Assembly: GCA_051453625.1 (NCBI GenBank)
Contig: JBOZIK010000001.1
Span: 70,949,928-71,013,927 of the forward strand
Reading direction: 5' to 3'
DNA: 64,000 bases
DNA from: Welwitschia mirabilis
Lineage: Eukaryota > Gnetophyta > Gnetopsida > Welwitschiales
Under the pieces are notes generated by a model. That model was not told the origin of the DNA, did no database searches, and saw nothing but the letters and a program-made list of their open reading frames with translations. Positions within the stretch are counted from its first letter, which is position 1, and the number at the start of each line of letters is the position of its first letter. The position numbers were made by a program, and so were the translations under genes. This document shows positions 22,274-35,809 of the stretch, piece by piece.

Positions 22274-25200
22274 ATGATAACCAAGAATAGATAAAACTAT
22301 GTACATTTTCTATATTGATTTTTTATCTCTATCCTTTTCAAATCTCATTACATGATTATTTATAATTGTTAAAATTAATTTCTATAACTGTACAATCATA
22401 TAATTATAAAAACTAGTTTAAGAACTAATTCTAATTAGATTTAAGATAGCTCATAAATAAAAATTAAAAAGTAAACTAAAATTAACTAAAGAAATATTTT
22501 TTTCATATTTAAATTTTATCTCTTTGAATTTACTTTAACTGCTCTAAATTTAATTTGAACTATGTGTAATATCCTAGATCTAGGCTATCATCTAGTTGAT
22601 TACTTTCTTAATCATCTTCATCTTAACTAATACTAAATATTAATATTGATGAACTATGCATCAATGATGAAAAATGAAAGATTTGAACTAAGTCAATCTT
22701 GAAGTAATGATGATAAAATTTCTAAGCTCCTGATGGCTTTCTTAACCTCTAAAATTGTGTTAAGATTTTGTTGTTAAGCTCTTATGTTATTATTCTTTTT
22801 TAATGATATATGCTACCTCGATTTTTCCTATAATGTCCTCAAAATTTAGGAGATTAATAGTAGTACTTAAAGTAAGGAACTCAAATTGATTGGTCAAAGA
22901 TAGAAGATTTGAACTCTTGAATTTGTTATTATTTATCTTAATTTTGAACTTTAAATTTATGTTCAAACCTATATATCATTTATTTGAAGCCCTCAGTTGT
23001 GATGTTTTCTAAGCCTATTCTTTAAGTTATTACATTAAAGTATTTAATCATTTTCTCTCCTTGGAATTTTAGGTATTAATTAATCAATTTGATTACTCTA
23101 GCCTTGGAAAATTATTTGTCTTTTTCTTTAATTCCTTTCTTTTATTGAACTAGGGTTTTAATGCTTTTAATTTTTTCATCATTCTGAACAAGGATTTGTT
23201 TAAGCTAAGTAAGTTCTAAATAAATGATATTATAAGAATTTTTCTTAGCTTCTAGCTCTAATTATACTTACTCACATATGACTGGCTCTTTTTTTCTTTA
23301 CTTAGTTAATTTATTTACTACATAAAAGTTGATAAGAGCTATTTATTTGTTTAACATTTTTAGGTATTCTAAACATTTATAGATTTTATCCTTATTTTTC
23401 TCTTATATTAGTAAATAATTTTCTTTAATGTTTCATCTCTTTTTCAATTATCCTAGAAGGTAATAGCTCCTAGGTTTTTCACAAAAAAAAAATTTATCTC
23501 CTTATATAAATTTCAATTAAAGAATTTTTAGGCTTCACGATATTTAAAGAAGAAGGGAATTCTTTAGTTGCTAGATCACAAAGATCCAAGGATGTTTTTG
23601 GTTAAGTTAGCTATTAAAAAAGAAATGAGGTGGATTTGAGAGGATGCATATTTAAAATCTTCTAAGGATAAATAATTAAAGATGATTTGTCCCATGGTGT
23701 TCTATTAGTAAGACTCCATTTGAGGATATTCAATAATTCAAGATCTAGCTTCTTTTCTTGGAATTTTACTACTAGAATAGTATTATCATTGAAAAAAATA
23801 GTTGAATTAATTAATTAATGTAATAGCTTAGAGCCCACCTCCCTGAATTAGAGAATACATATATTAATCTAATTTAGAAGGGTTTAGCTAGAAATACCTT
23901 TAAGTTTAAAAGTCTCTAGAGCTAAATAATAATTTATAGCCACAAATTTCTTTGTTTTTTTTCCTTCTTAATTTGAAGTCATTGAGGTAGCTTAGATACA
24001 TATCATCATTACTATATGGCTAATTAAAAAAAAGAATCTTTACATAACATAATTATATTTTTTAAATAAAAATATGATTAACATAAAATGGTATCTTAAT
24101 TAAACCACCTTATTCAAATATTTCTTACCCATGACCAAACTACCCTAAAATCAATTTCTAGATGGAATAACTAAGTCAGTGTTAGTAGCTATCTAATTGA
24201 AATAAACTTATTTTTAACATTTACTTAAAGCCTATAAATTGTTAACATACACAAATAAGGATTTATAAATTTAGCTAGCATTTTTAATGTTAACTCAACT
24301 TTGGCTATATTACTAACTATAACATTTAAATAAAATAAGACTTACCCAAAAAACTTATTACTTTTAATAAACTCTATAATTGTTTAATCTAACATAGGAA
24401 TTTGTAAAAAAGCTAAATGCAAAAAGATTGGAGTACAAAGAATTCATAACAAGTTCATTTAATTAATGTTTAAAATAATCCATGGTATGAACCATTAAGA
24501 AGAAAGGTAAAGTAGTATATTAATGAAGCAGTAGTTGTAGTTAGATACTAAAAGAGTTCCTTCTAGAAGGGTTAGGAACTAAGAATATAGAATTTGATCT
24601 ATAAGAAAAAGAAGCAGTCTAAATTTATATTATGACCCTTCCTTAAAGCATTCTTTAACTAGTTATCTTATCTTGTAACTGAGGGAATAAGCTAGATGAA
24701 AATGATTCCCATTTTTAATGATGAATCGTGCTCAAAACATTTCACTTTGCATTCTAACTAAAAGTTCATGCAAGTACTAGATCATAGTAAAATCCATAAC
24801 CCATTATCTTGACTAGACCTTGAGATCTCTTTCACTAAATTCCTAATACTTTTTAATGGACTTAGCTATGACTTTAATTTGGTAACTATTAAGGATTCCA
24901 TGAAAATAATTCGCATTCTAATCTTTAATAACTCTTAGAATAGGTGAAAATTGAATATCATAAAGGTGGTATGTGATTCCTACATCTAATGAAAGTACAT
25001 ATTTAGAGGATAGGAAAATAATATTCTATTCCATCATGAGAGGCATAATAAAATACAAAAAATAATAAGTGATAAAAGCAATTATGAAACTAGTGAGAAA
25101 CTAAGACATAAAGACCTCTACCTATATTAGTCTAATGAAACTCTTTTAGATTCTAAATCTTTTTTACATCATGAAATCCTAAGATGGAAGTACTATAAAT

Positions 25201-26663
25201 CTTAGACTTAGAAAAATTCTAGGAAAATTCATCCTTGTAAATACGTTTGATTCATCTGCACATTTTGGATAATGATTGTAGAATAAAGTAAATCATAAGA
25301 ATATGGTTATCTGGGTTGATATATATTCTTGATCAAGCTTTTAAGATGGAATACTCTTTTATATTACTATTTTTAGAATTCATAAATACAAGTTACAGGA
25401 CAAGGAACCTTTGCATGAAGAGAAAAAGTGATTTTTAATTTATAACCAATGAACTTTCATAAGAATTTACAATTCACTATTTAATAAAATATCTAAATTA
25501 AATGAGCTATATTGAATCCTTCAAAATTTAATTTACTGGCTTACCATGTTGATTAAATCATACATCTATTATTAATATGTATTTATAACACTTAGTACTG
25601 ATGAAAAGTAGGTGTATTCATATAGTCGGATTATTAGTAATAGTATGTGGTCATGAGTTAATTAGTTTTGAATTCATGATGGCCATATAATTCTTGTGAG
25701 TAAAAACAATAGAAAAGTACCAAAGAAAAATTAGCCATAATCTTGAGTAGATGCTTAAAATAATTCTTAAAATATTTTATTTTTAATAGTCATTTAATAG
25801 ACACTTGAAATAAATGTTTAACTTGATGAAGAGCTATAATCATTTAATAGTTATGGATGTTTTATAATTTACTTAATTTCAAATCTAAAGTTTACCCTAA
25901 TTTTTTAATAAATTACATTATATTCCTTTTAATAATGCAACTAGAGTGTATACCTATTAATTACCCATAGGCTACACATTAGGAGAACTATATGATGATA
26001 ACTCACTTGACTAACATCACACCCTAATTTAAGATTATTAAACAATTACATGATAGACTTTTAATTACTCTAATTTTTGAGATCTCAATTAAGAATACAC
26101 TATAGAAGTATGAGAGATTATTCAAGTGGTTGGTTGTACCAACAACTAAGCAACCATGCTTACATATCCTCATCTTAAGGAAATTAGATCATACATAGTT
26201 CTATCTTGGACTTATCTCTGTTACCAATAATAAACATGAGTCTATGATGGGTTTAGATAATTTGTATCAATGAGAAAACAGGAAAACAAAATGCTAGATC
26301 TAATATAATCATCAAGTCCACATAGATCCATAAAAATCATTATGTAATATATACACACAACTATGAATACAAAATATAGTAAATAGCCAGAAAAATATCC
26401 CATGAAGCTCTAGTCCAATCATCTAGCAGCCATTACTATGGGGTCATAATCACTAAACTAATAGGTTTATATGCTAATAATACTAAGGCCATTCTAGCCA
26501 AAATCTTAATCACACATGGATCATGTGAAACACTACTATTAGGTGCATCCTCCTTTGTTTAACCACATGATTCCTCATCATGAAGATTGATCATGTATAT
26601 CATACCATCATTCATAGATTGACTGTGTATAATTAACTTCTTTCTAAGGCCCACATACCACTA

Positions 26664-26806
26664 AGTAAAACATGACCTTTTAGTTATGTAGTCTATCTCC
26701 CATCAAACAACTATCCATAAACACATGTCATAGATCAACCATATATGCTTGTTCCTCAATGAATCCCATACTCATCTGAGTAAATCATGACCTCTCAGTT
26801 ATGAAG
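26664..26806. repeat. Diverged repeat, period about 115 bp
   Basis: A 28-base motif containing 'catgacct' and 'agttatg' occurs at 26664-26691 and 26779-26806 with a few substitutions. Similarity outside the motif is weak. Confidence 0.5.
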
Positions 26807-27550
26807 GTTAATCTTCATATATCATTCATATATTCCTTTTACAAATACTAAGACATATAAACTACTTATTTTACAACACCATATAGTGAATATAGAGATA
26901 GTTAATGTGTATTAGATAAAAGCACTAAATCTATATGCTCATATGCTACTAAATCAAAGATATGGATCAATTAAGATATAGTATCAATGAATGACTAGCA
27001 ATAACAAAAAAAACATGAATAAAAATAGCTATAGAAATCTAATATACAATCTCAAAATATATGCCATTTTCATATATCATCATCATAGGTACATTACATC
27101 TATTATAAATCAATTATATTACCTATGATTATCTTTATCAAATTAGTATCATATCAATTAATTTACAATACATATACCATGAGATCATTATATTTAAGTC
27201 ATCAATAGCCAATCATGCTAACATTAGAATAGGGTATAATTGTCAACATTATTAAATTAGTTAGATGCATTCATTAGTAGGCTATTGGATTAATTAAAAA
27301 TAATTATTATCTTAATGATTATTTCTAACGTCATCACTCACATACACACATAAGTCATTATAAGATAACTTAATAATATCATTAATAATTAGCATCAGTA
27401 TCAAGCCTCATCATCTACATGCATGCATCATGATTAAGAATAAAAAAACATAATAAGAAAGATCTCAAATTCTTAAGTAACTAATTTTCAAAGAAAATGA
27501 AATGAGAGAAATCAATTATGTTTTATTTCCATCACGCTACTAATCTGTGG

Positions 27551-27660
27551 ATTACCATTTCCACTACCTCATTTAGCACATCTATGGTTTTATCTTTCCA
27601 CTGCCTCATTCAATGCATCTATGGATTATCATCCCACTACTTCATTTGGCAAATCTATGG
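27551..27660. repeat. Tandem repeat, 3 x 36-37 bp
   Basis: Units at 27551-27587, 27588-27624 and 27625-27660 each contain 'ccact', 'cctcatt' or 'ttcattt', and end 'atctatgg'. A partial unit end ('ctgtgg') precedes the first. The units differ at several sites, so the array is old. Confidence 0.8.
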
Positions 27661-29002
27661 GTTTATTTGATAAACTAGTCATCTATCATACCATGAAAGT
27701 ACTGATTTTATATCAATAATTAACGTCATAAGACTATTATTTAAATACACATATCTAATGCAGAATCAAGTGTATTTCAAGTTTAGATCATTAATAAAGG
27801 GATCATAATAGAGAAGATGCATTCAAGAGTTAAGTAATTAAGTTAAGATATGGAATTCCAAGTAGAAAATAAATTGCAAAACAAGGAGAGTGGTATAGCC
27901 ATTGACAACATAAATCATTAAGAGAATAATGCATCCTTAGTATAGTTCCCTTAGTTAAAGTTTATTTAACTACTTGTGATTAAGGATAGTTAAATAAATA
28001 CTCACATATCATTATTAATCGTTTATACATGTAACTATTTATTTATGTCTAAGTAAAACCTACTATGTTTTCACTACACAACTTTAATAACTTATATTCA
28101 CATACTATGGATGTTTATTTATGGAGTTATATGGCTATAAAAATCTAATCTTGAACATTATGTTCTACTCAATGAAAATCTAGGGGTTATGGGCACATTA
28201 GATATGAAGATAAATCCTCAATACTATTTTTCTATCATCATACCGTACAAATCATTAAGGAACATACTATTATAATCATAGGTTATGAGTTGTCATCAAG
28301 GTCTATGTAATGTGCATTCATATTCTTTTCTCAATACCCTATGATTTTCTAATATCCCAAAAGGAGTTTAATATAGTTAAGTATATATAGACACCATTGC
28401 TTATTAATTTGCCATGCCTTACTTGTTATTTTCATAATTAGCCCTTCTGTCTATACTTCACCACTACTTAAAGATCATGTCATTATGTTAATGATGTTAT
28501 TGTAATGCTACTATCACTTTAGAAAGATATTATCATATTATTATTAGTTTAACGTGTCATTTATCAAAGTTGTTTAAATAAAGATTCCAATTAACACAAC
28601 ATTGTAAACTATTATTGTACTATACTTTTCTATTATTTTTATTCATAAGTTATATTACTTTGTTTCTTTTAGATAACCATTATGTGTAATCAGCAACATC
28701 CATTCTTAAATGGTTATAACATTTGACTTATTATTGATTTTTGATCCATATAAACTTACCTTTATTTTACCTATTCCATAGTAACTTTATTTCTTCTTAA
28801 ATAAATTCACATATTATCTTCCCTATTATAAACTTTAATTATGAAAAATGTTATATTATTTAACTTTAACCTTTCTTTTACTTCATAGTCTTATGGAGGT
28901 GATAAAGGGTTATATGGAGGTGATTTGGACAAGTGCAAAAAGCTAAAGTGTGAATGAGGTGAATATAAATGATTAGGATTTCCTATGAAAAGAGCATTAT
29001 TG

Positions 29003-29143
29003 AACACATGAGGGTTTTCCATTGTTTGATCCAAGCATCTCAAGGCTAGACTAGGTAAATCCATTCAAGCTCATTTGATAAAATTAAGTTAGGCTCACAA
29101 GATTGGCTTGTACTTATGTATGGGAATGAAAAATTTAAATTAT
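29003..29143. repeat. Direct repeat, left copy (about 140 bp)
   Basis: It matches 30164-30302 with about three substitutions. The pair diverges after 'aaatttaaa', where the right copy runs into the LTR at 30303 and the left copy continues into gypsy remnant DNA. Confidence 0.9.
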
Positions 29144-29299
29144 TAGGGTTTTCACAATTAAAAGAATAACATGGTTGATCAAGTAACAAATTATCCCTTT
29201 TTCTTTTTTGTTAAGAATCTCTACACATGAGTTGAAAAACTCAAGAAGGATATGGGAAGAATACTCATTAAGGTTCAAAAATTCTAAGTCAAGAAAGCA

Positions 29300-29581
29300 T
29301 CATCCTATTTCTTTCTCTTTCTTAATCAACAGTTCTTGCAAAACATTTTTCTTTGATGAAGACATAAATGAGCTATAAATTACTGAATAGAAAGGGTCAT
29401 CATCAGATATATATCTTAAATATTTAAAAGGCAAGTCCATATTAAAATAAGGATCATTTTTAATATTAACATGTGAATTATAATACAAAGAAGATAGTGA
29501 AAGAGGAAAAACATTTTTCTCATGAAGAAAGATCAATAACATCAATAATTTTAGCAAACTCCACTCCTTATAAATCATCAA
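29300..29581 (-). pseudogene. Gypsy sequence downstream of protease
   Basis: A 93-codon open frame on the minus strand directly follows the protease remnant and overlaps it by a few codons in another frame. In Athila-type elements the protease is followed by a poorly conserved linker before RT, and the acidic and aromatic content here would fit. No RT motif is reached before the left repeat at 29003-29143. Confidence 0.4.
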
Positions 29582-29985
29582 GTCGCCTCATGGTATTAAA
29601 GATATTCAACTCAATAATCATGTTACCAAAGGCCACATTCATAAGATCATTTTCACAATTGATAAGAGCATTTGACATAGTAAGAAATCTCTCCCCAAGA
29701 TAATAGAAATGATATGACTTGTAGTTTTTCCTATCTCCAAACCTACAAAGTCTATAGGAAAGCAATAATTTTTTACTTGAATAATCACATCCTTTTACTA
29801 TGCTTTAAGGTTCTTTAAAAGAATTATCAGCCAATTGTAATTGAAGTTTGGTATTTTTGAGATTAGTTAGACCAATTTCCTTATAGACACTATAACGTAA
29901 AAAATTGATACTTGCTTCAAGATCTAATAATGCTTGTTTACAATTTTCCTTCCTAATAGTAATGACTATTGTAAGGCATCATAGG
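29568..29985 (-). pseudogene. Ty3/gypsy aspartic protease remnant
   Basis: The protease releases gag and pol proteins from the precursor. On the minus strand the active-site region reads Asp-Leu-Glu-Ala-Ser (aspartate codon at 29922-29924), where family members carry glycine after leucine. Downstream are a Tyr-Ser-Val-Tyr-Lys block, a Leu-Gln-Leu-Ala-Asp block (about 29830), and then the well-kept Ser-Asn-Ala-Leu-Ile-Asn-Cys and Phe-Gly-Asn-Met blocks within the 65-codon ORF at 29568-29765. A stop and one frameshift separate the halves. It is a separate gypsy copy from the element at 2804-21788, whose own protease is missing. Confidence 0.8.
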
Positions 29986-30063
29986 TCTTTGTATTTTGGG
30001 AAAATTTGGTCTTAAATGATAGCACCTATTTGTTGAGCAAAGAAGGCTTTAATTTTTACATTT

Positions 30064-30163
30064 NNNNNNNNNNNNNNNNNNNNNNNNNNNNNNNNNNNNN
30101 NNNNNNNNNNNNNNNNNNNNNNNNNNNNNNNNNNNNNNNNNNNNNNNNNNNNNNNNNNNNNNN
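30064..30163. other. Assembly gap (100 N)
   Basis: The right side starts with a near-copy of 29003-29143, so the right contig may begin inside sequence already present to the left. Confidence 0.95.
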
Positions 30164-30302
30164 TGAACACATGAGGGTTTTCCATAGTTTGATCCAAGCA
30201 TCTCAAGGCTAGAGTAGGTAAATCCATTCAAGCTCATTTGATAAAATTAAGTTAGGCTCACAAGATTGGCTTGTACTTATGTATGGAAATGAAAAATTTA
30301 AA
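30164..30302. repeat. Direct repeat, right copy
   Basis: It starts exactly at the gap edge and ends where the long LTR begins. See 29003-29143. Confidence 0.9.
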
Positions 30303-33300
30303 TGTAACATCTCGTAATTATAATTTCACTAATTACCCTTAAATGCAACATTTATTTAGGGTTTACTTTTAATCTTTAGCATAATTGATTTTTGAAGTAT
30401 GAATAATTAGATGTGTAAAAGTTAACTTAGTTATTACCCTTTCTTAACTAAGACTTCTACTTCTAATTACTGAGAAAAATCACCCATAACTATAGTTGCA
30501 ATAATGATTTCAAAGGTTATGAAAACTCTCAAACTAAATAAAGCACGACTTCAATTACTATATATTAAACTATTCCTTTAGCACTACTTTCTTAATATGT
30601 TTTATGTTTTGTCATAATTACTGACTATTGATTGTATGTCACATACTATTAATATATGCATAAACTCTCTTTCTTATTATTTCCACCTCACCTCTTTGCT
30701 TTCACTTTATTATATATTTTATACTTTTCATTCTTTTTATTCTTCCTAATCTTTAACCTATCCCACATCATATCCTATCTCACTTGTATGTCTGCATTTA
30801 ACACCCCCTTTAATACCTCTTTATTATTATTTTTTATTCTATGTCTATTAAAATTTCTAGCCCACCTGCATGTAGACCAAGCAGGCTTTCTTCTCTCCTC
30901 CATGTCTCTTGAATGTAAACTGCCCCAAGAAACCTTACTTTCATGCCTCTTAACGCACCCCAAAACCATTTCTCTCTCATACCTTCTGCCTCATCCTACA
31001 GTGTTTCTCTCCACAGCATCCTTTCTCTTGGCACTCCACCTATTCTCATGGCGTCGGAGGTTACCTTTTATGGCATCACCCTCCCTCCTTTTCCCTGCCT
31101 TTCTAATACCAACGGCTCCTCTCTCAATCATTTTTTCACCAATATCTCCTGGTGCCTCTTTCCTGGCCGTTTTCCACACTGGCGTGCCTCTTCGCCAACA
31201 TACAATTTTCAGTGTCATTTTCTTTTTTCTTAAGTATAGAGTTTGAAGATGTCATTGTCTGTTGTCAATCACATTATAGTAGTGATAAGTATTGTCAATA
31301 TATTTGCATTCTTTCCCATTATTTATGTTGTGGGTAAACATCTAAAAAGCAGAGTTGCTAGCAGTGGATTTAGTGTTCAATTTTCTTAGAGGTCTTCCTA
31401 TAAGGTTAGTATTTGGAGTTTTATTTTGAGTTTTTATTTCTATTCGAGATATTTCATAGATTATCAGTTGAAGGGTTTTGCTGTAAGGAAAGACACAGGC
31501 TAAAATCATCAAAGAAGGAGAAACAAAGAGTCGCTTTCAGCATTGAGGCAGATAAATGTCATCTTTGGCCTATGATCTCTTTTCATTTTTTTTTTTTTCT
31601 TTTTTTAAGGGTTAGCATCATGCATGTCAGGTTTCTTTGCTTTGTTACAGGTGTCTTTCAGTTGGCTCTTATGAGAACAGACGTCTCGGTGCCATTCACA
31701 TGAACTCTAGTGAAAAGGCAGTTCTAGAGGGCTTTGTTTATTCTAGGATTATTATCCTCTTCTAGATTGAAATATATATTTTTGTGGTTTTGATTGTGTA
31801 CAATTCTCCTCTCTTTAGTCATTTGTAGAAAAGCTTAATTACATAATTTGCTTTTCCTAATTTCCATAGCCCATTAATAAGAATGTTATAGTTGAAACAA
31901 GGCTTTTGTGACACCTTGATAATTGTATTGTAAGTTACTATACTTAGCAAAACCACCTTTGTATCTGTTCTACTATTTAGCTTAAGGTAAACTTCACTAT
32001 TTGCTTTCATTTTGTTGCCTATAATTAAAGGAGGATAGTTTTCACATTTGAGAATAAGGTATAAACACTAGTTAAAAATTAGAAGATTATAATAAAATAT
32101 TAAAATAAAGATAGATAATTCCCATAAGAGTCTTGATTCGCAAAAGAATTGTTCAAAGATTTTAACTTAGATTTAAAGATAACATGATCATAAACAATTT
32201 ATAGTTTTTGTTAAATTTATCTTAAAAATAATAGTTCTGGTTTAAGCTAATTTAACAAGTGTAATTTAGATTTATAATACAGTTAAGCATATACTACATA
32301 TCTATAAGAATATAAGTTAAAATTATATTAGGTTTATTCCATATAAGTGAACATAATTTGTAAAGGTAATATTTCTGCTAAATATTCATTCCAACTTCAT
32401 ATCTTAAGATAAGATAAGATCTAAGTGAAAATTTATCTAATCATACTAATTATTAATAATTAAATTTAACTAATTCTCTGATAATTTCTTAATAATTTTA
32501 ATAAAATTAAAACTAACTCTTAGTACACAGCATGTAATTCTGTTAAAGATAATTTTCCACTTGCTTTTCCTACCTAGCATAACCAAATTTGTAGCGATCC
32601 ATCCTCCATTTGCTCTTCAAGATGAATTATTAATAATCATAGAATCAACAAATGAATTTTGGTCATCCATCCTTTGCTTTGCTAAAGGGTAGATCTAAAT
32701 GTTAACTAGAATTATGTTAACCAAAGGATAGATCTAAATGTTAACTAGACTTATGTTAACCAAAGGATAGATCTAAATGTTAACTATACTTATGTTAACC
32801 AATTGTTAGGATACTTTGAAAGCATGCATGGGACCTCCATGCAACCACCCTTTTTCATGTATCATTTCAAAATGCCATGTCATCACTCCTTAACATGATG
32901 TAACCATTTGGCCATCTAAAATCATGCCACCTCTCATAATTCAATATAATTAATATTTTCCACTTATAACATTACTGCTAAACAATTACATATTGCACTT
33001 TATATTTTCTAAATCTTATTTCATGCTCATCAGCCTTTTTAACCATTATATTTTATTTATTATTTTATTAAGCCATAAAAATGTAATAGCACTAATGCAT
33101 CTATTTAGAAACCATAGACCATTCTTAAGATATTCTTTCAAATATGATCCACTTCTAATATTTATTTATTAATTATATAACCTTATTTTAAATATTATTT
33201 AATATCCTATCAACTATAGCTTAATAATCAAATATTATTAAAACTAATTTACAATACCATTAAGGAAATCATTTAATCACCTACACATGACAAGATTAAA

Positions 33301-33406
33301 AATCCAAATCAAAAGCACCTTAACATGAAAATGACCTACTTGCTTACTTACCACACTGGGCACATTGACCAAGTATGATACTAGCAATAAAACTAGGGGT
33401 GTTACA
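30303..33406 (+). repeat. Probable long LTR (3.1 kb), solo or from a lost element
   Basis: It begins TGTAACATCTCG at 30303 and ends GGGGTGTTACA at 33406. This inverted terminal pair is typical of long chromovirus-type gypsy LTRs. The left boundary is confirmed by the 140-bp repeat that is interrupted exactly at 30303. No target duplication is seen (TTAAA before, TGTTC after). The sequence at 33407-33417 loosely resembles a tRNA-iMet primer site, which would make this a 5' LTR on the plus strand. A GC-richer, pyrimidine-rich core (30880-31230) gives a 196-codon ORF (30656-31246), hydrophobic and without recognisable domain, considered fortuitous. Confidence 0.55.
32684..32800. repeat. Tandem repeat, 3 x 39 bp
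   Basis: Units start at 32684, 32723 and 32762, each beginning 'aaagg' and ending 'gttaacc'. The copies differ at only one to three bases, so the array is younger than the surrounding LTR. Confidence 0.93.
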
Positions 33407-34426
33407 TGTTCTAGAGTATATATTCCAAGTAAAGATTTCCTAGGTGGATTCATGAAAAGTAAAAGTATTTTATAAATATTAAGAGTAGAAACTGCAAATT
33501 AATACAAAGGTATGGGCATCCACTAAGGAAGTTTCTAAAAGTGATAAAATATCATAAATCACTAGAGAGAGGAAAAAAGCACTATGAGCCTAGTAAATAC
33601 CTGAGGAGCTATTTTGTAAATTTAAAAATGTACTCCTCTATAATGCATAATATTTTATCTTTAAAACAAAAATATAAAATAAAGAAAAACCTATTATATG
33701 AGAATGGTACACATAAGACATGCATTAGTTTTAGCTTTATTTTGATGGACCATAGCCACCAATACTAGAGAAGTAATAATATATGTTCCTAAATTCTTGT
33801 TCATTGAATAAGAGGATGTAGGGTCATCTTAACTATCACAATCTTCTCTTTACCCTTTTGATTGGTATATTACTTATTAGAATGATGATGATCTAATTAC
33901 TCTAGAAGATGAGGCTCAATATCCTTAATTGGAAGTGGGATAATGATGATACATCCATTCTCATTAATCTAGTAAACACTTACACATGGATTAGTACCTA
34001 TACTATTCATTATAGATAGTAGCTAATCATCCTACTTATAAAAGAAAATCAAATGAGCAGTTATTAAAATGAGTGAATACTTCTAGGAATTACCTAAGGT
34101 ATATGTCACAAGAGGCTCTTTAATAAGGAAGAACCATATCAAGAACAAATTGAATATGAATTTCCATGTTCATATTGATTCTAAAGTTTCTTTAAAGGCT
34201 AAGTAATGGAAACATCTTTATCTAGTATCCAATTTAAAGATATTACATGTAGTAGTTACTAGTAACTAATAATAGATGTTGAAATATAACATAGTTTATG
34301 AAGAAGTGTTTTAACTATCCAAAACTAAATACCATACATAATTTACAAGGCATTAATACATATTAATTAGTTTGGGATTTGAAAATAGTATTTAATATTA
34401 AACATTAGAGGAAGTTTTATACTATC
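33407..34426. other. Unassigned stretch between two LTR structures
   Basis: It could be the leader of an element whose 5' LTR is 30303-33406, cut by the gypsy element at 34427. A 75-codon plus-strand ORF (33541-33768) is lysine-rich and unrecognised. No gag motif is visible. Confidence 0.4.
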
Positions 34427-35782
34427 CATTAACATACAAAAATCGACATTATGATCAAGATAATTAATCTATTTATTCTAATAAAAGACATTAACATAAT
34501 CGATTTATTATAAAAACATGTCTTCTATTGATTTTTCACAATAATTATAAACTTATTATTTCTCCATGATATTTTTAGGTTAATTATGCTAAATTAAAGG
34601 ACATGTATAAAACCAAACATCATCCAAATCAAAATGTCAACATTGCTATTCAGGACTACTAATACTGCTCACCCTTCTACATCAAATAATGCTAATCTCA
34701 TATTCTAACTTATTATGGAGAATTAAATCAAATATAGTTATAATCTTGATTAAATTCCACACAAAGAATAACTTGCATTCTCAATGACACATTATGGTAA
34801 TAATGATGACACATCACAGAGAAATGTGGCATTGCTAAGTAGGATGATAGTAGAGATGCATGGCAATGACAGTGATTGGCAGTAGCATCAGCATTTAGGA
34901 GCTAAGTGTTGGCCTCATCATAGGAATCTCTACTAAATGAAATAGATGATGAACTACCCTATCTAACTCCATCATTATGTAATTTCTAACCTAATGTTAC
35001 AATCCAAAGGTCTGTAACCACTTGCCCACCCCTCCTCCTTTTCTATAAAAGGGCATTTAGCCCTCCATTATAAGATCCTTCATTTTGACAAAGATAAAAT
35101 CTTTGAGCATTAAGACACAATGGTCCTTTGAGCACTTCTTTAGGAAGAAAGCTTACTTTTAATGATCTTGAGAAGTCCTTTCTACTTTTTTTTTCATCTT
35201 GGATGTAATGTGCTTTCTTTTGATTTAATACTAAGAGTTGTTTCTTTTGATTACCAGTCTCCATTTAGTTTGTACTAGAAATTCTTAACTAGTAATGCAC
35301 TATCAAGTTTTACTTCAGTCAACTATAGTGCATTTAATTTATTTAATTGATTAATAACCTTAGTAATTTCATGGATCTTATACATAATTATTTTGTACTT
35401 TCCATTTTTATTAGAAGGATATGAGGAATTAATGATAATTGAATTTACAAATACTTAAATTATGACTAAGATTATATCACCATGATCCTAGCCTTCATAC
35501 TTAATGGTTTGAACTTTGTTTTAAGATTAAGCAATGTATAACCAAATGTGGAATTGCAAGAGGACAAATTGAATGATACTTGGAGCTTACTTACTTTTCA
35601 TATTTCGAAAGAAAGTTTTAAATCAAAATCATCAAATATATTTTTGTTTCTTTTCTTAAACATTGTAACTTGCATTAAGCAAAAGTTAATGTAAAACTTT
35701 TGAATAACTACCTAAGTTATCCTTACGAAAAGAATAATATTAAGTTCAAACTTAGTTAAATCCATATTACTATAAAATAATG
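34427..35782 (+). repeat. 5' LTR of the RT-less gypsy element
   Basis: It aligns with 40497-41822. Its ends have decayed from TG...CA to CA...TG by transitions (34427-34428 and 35781-35782), and the other copy preserves the canonical ends. A TATA box is conserved in both copies. Confidence 0.85.
35044..35050 (+). promoter_or_regulatory. TATA box in 5' LTR
   Basis: TATAAAA lies 617 bases into the LTR, just after a C-rich run. The same motif is at 41087-41093 in the other LTR, 590 bases in and in the same context. Conservation between diverged copies supports it as the element promoter. Confidence 0.6.
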
Positions 35783-35791
35783 ATTAGATTT

Positions 35792-35809
35792 TGGCACCAT
35801 GGTTAGGAT
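35792..35809 (+). promoter_or_regulatory. Primer-binding site for tRNA-Asp
   Basis: It reads TGGCACCATGGTTAGGAT, matching 10 of 18 positions of the complement of the plant tRNA-Asp 3' end. Six of the eight differences are transitions. It lies nine bases inside the LTR end. Confidence 0.75.

Larger units (their letters stand above)
21789..29002. other. Unassigned AT-rich stretch
   Basis: Seven kilobases show no retrotransposon domain, RNA gene or exon that I can support. ORFs are all very short on both strands. Local structure consists of a 25-bp tandem pair (22224-22273), a diverged 115-bp-period repeat (26664-26806) and a 37-bp triplet (27551-27660). The last two resemble the internal repeats found in some plant LTRs, so parts of 26-28 kb may be decayed LTR. 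Confidence 0.5.

Noticed and set aside
27551-27660. CRISPR-like array
   Set aside because: The units are contiguous without spacers, imperfect, and in plant nuclear DNA. It is a simple minisatellite.
30656-31246. 196-codon plus-strand ORF with hydrophobic N-terminus, like a membrane protein
   Set aside because: It lies inside a probable LTR in a pyrimidine-rich stretch, which gives few stops and Leu/Phe/Ser/Pro-rich translation in any frame. No domain is visible, and overlapping ORFs of similar quality exist in other frames and on the other strand.
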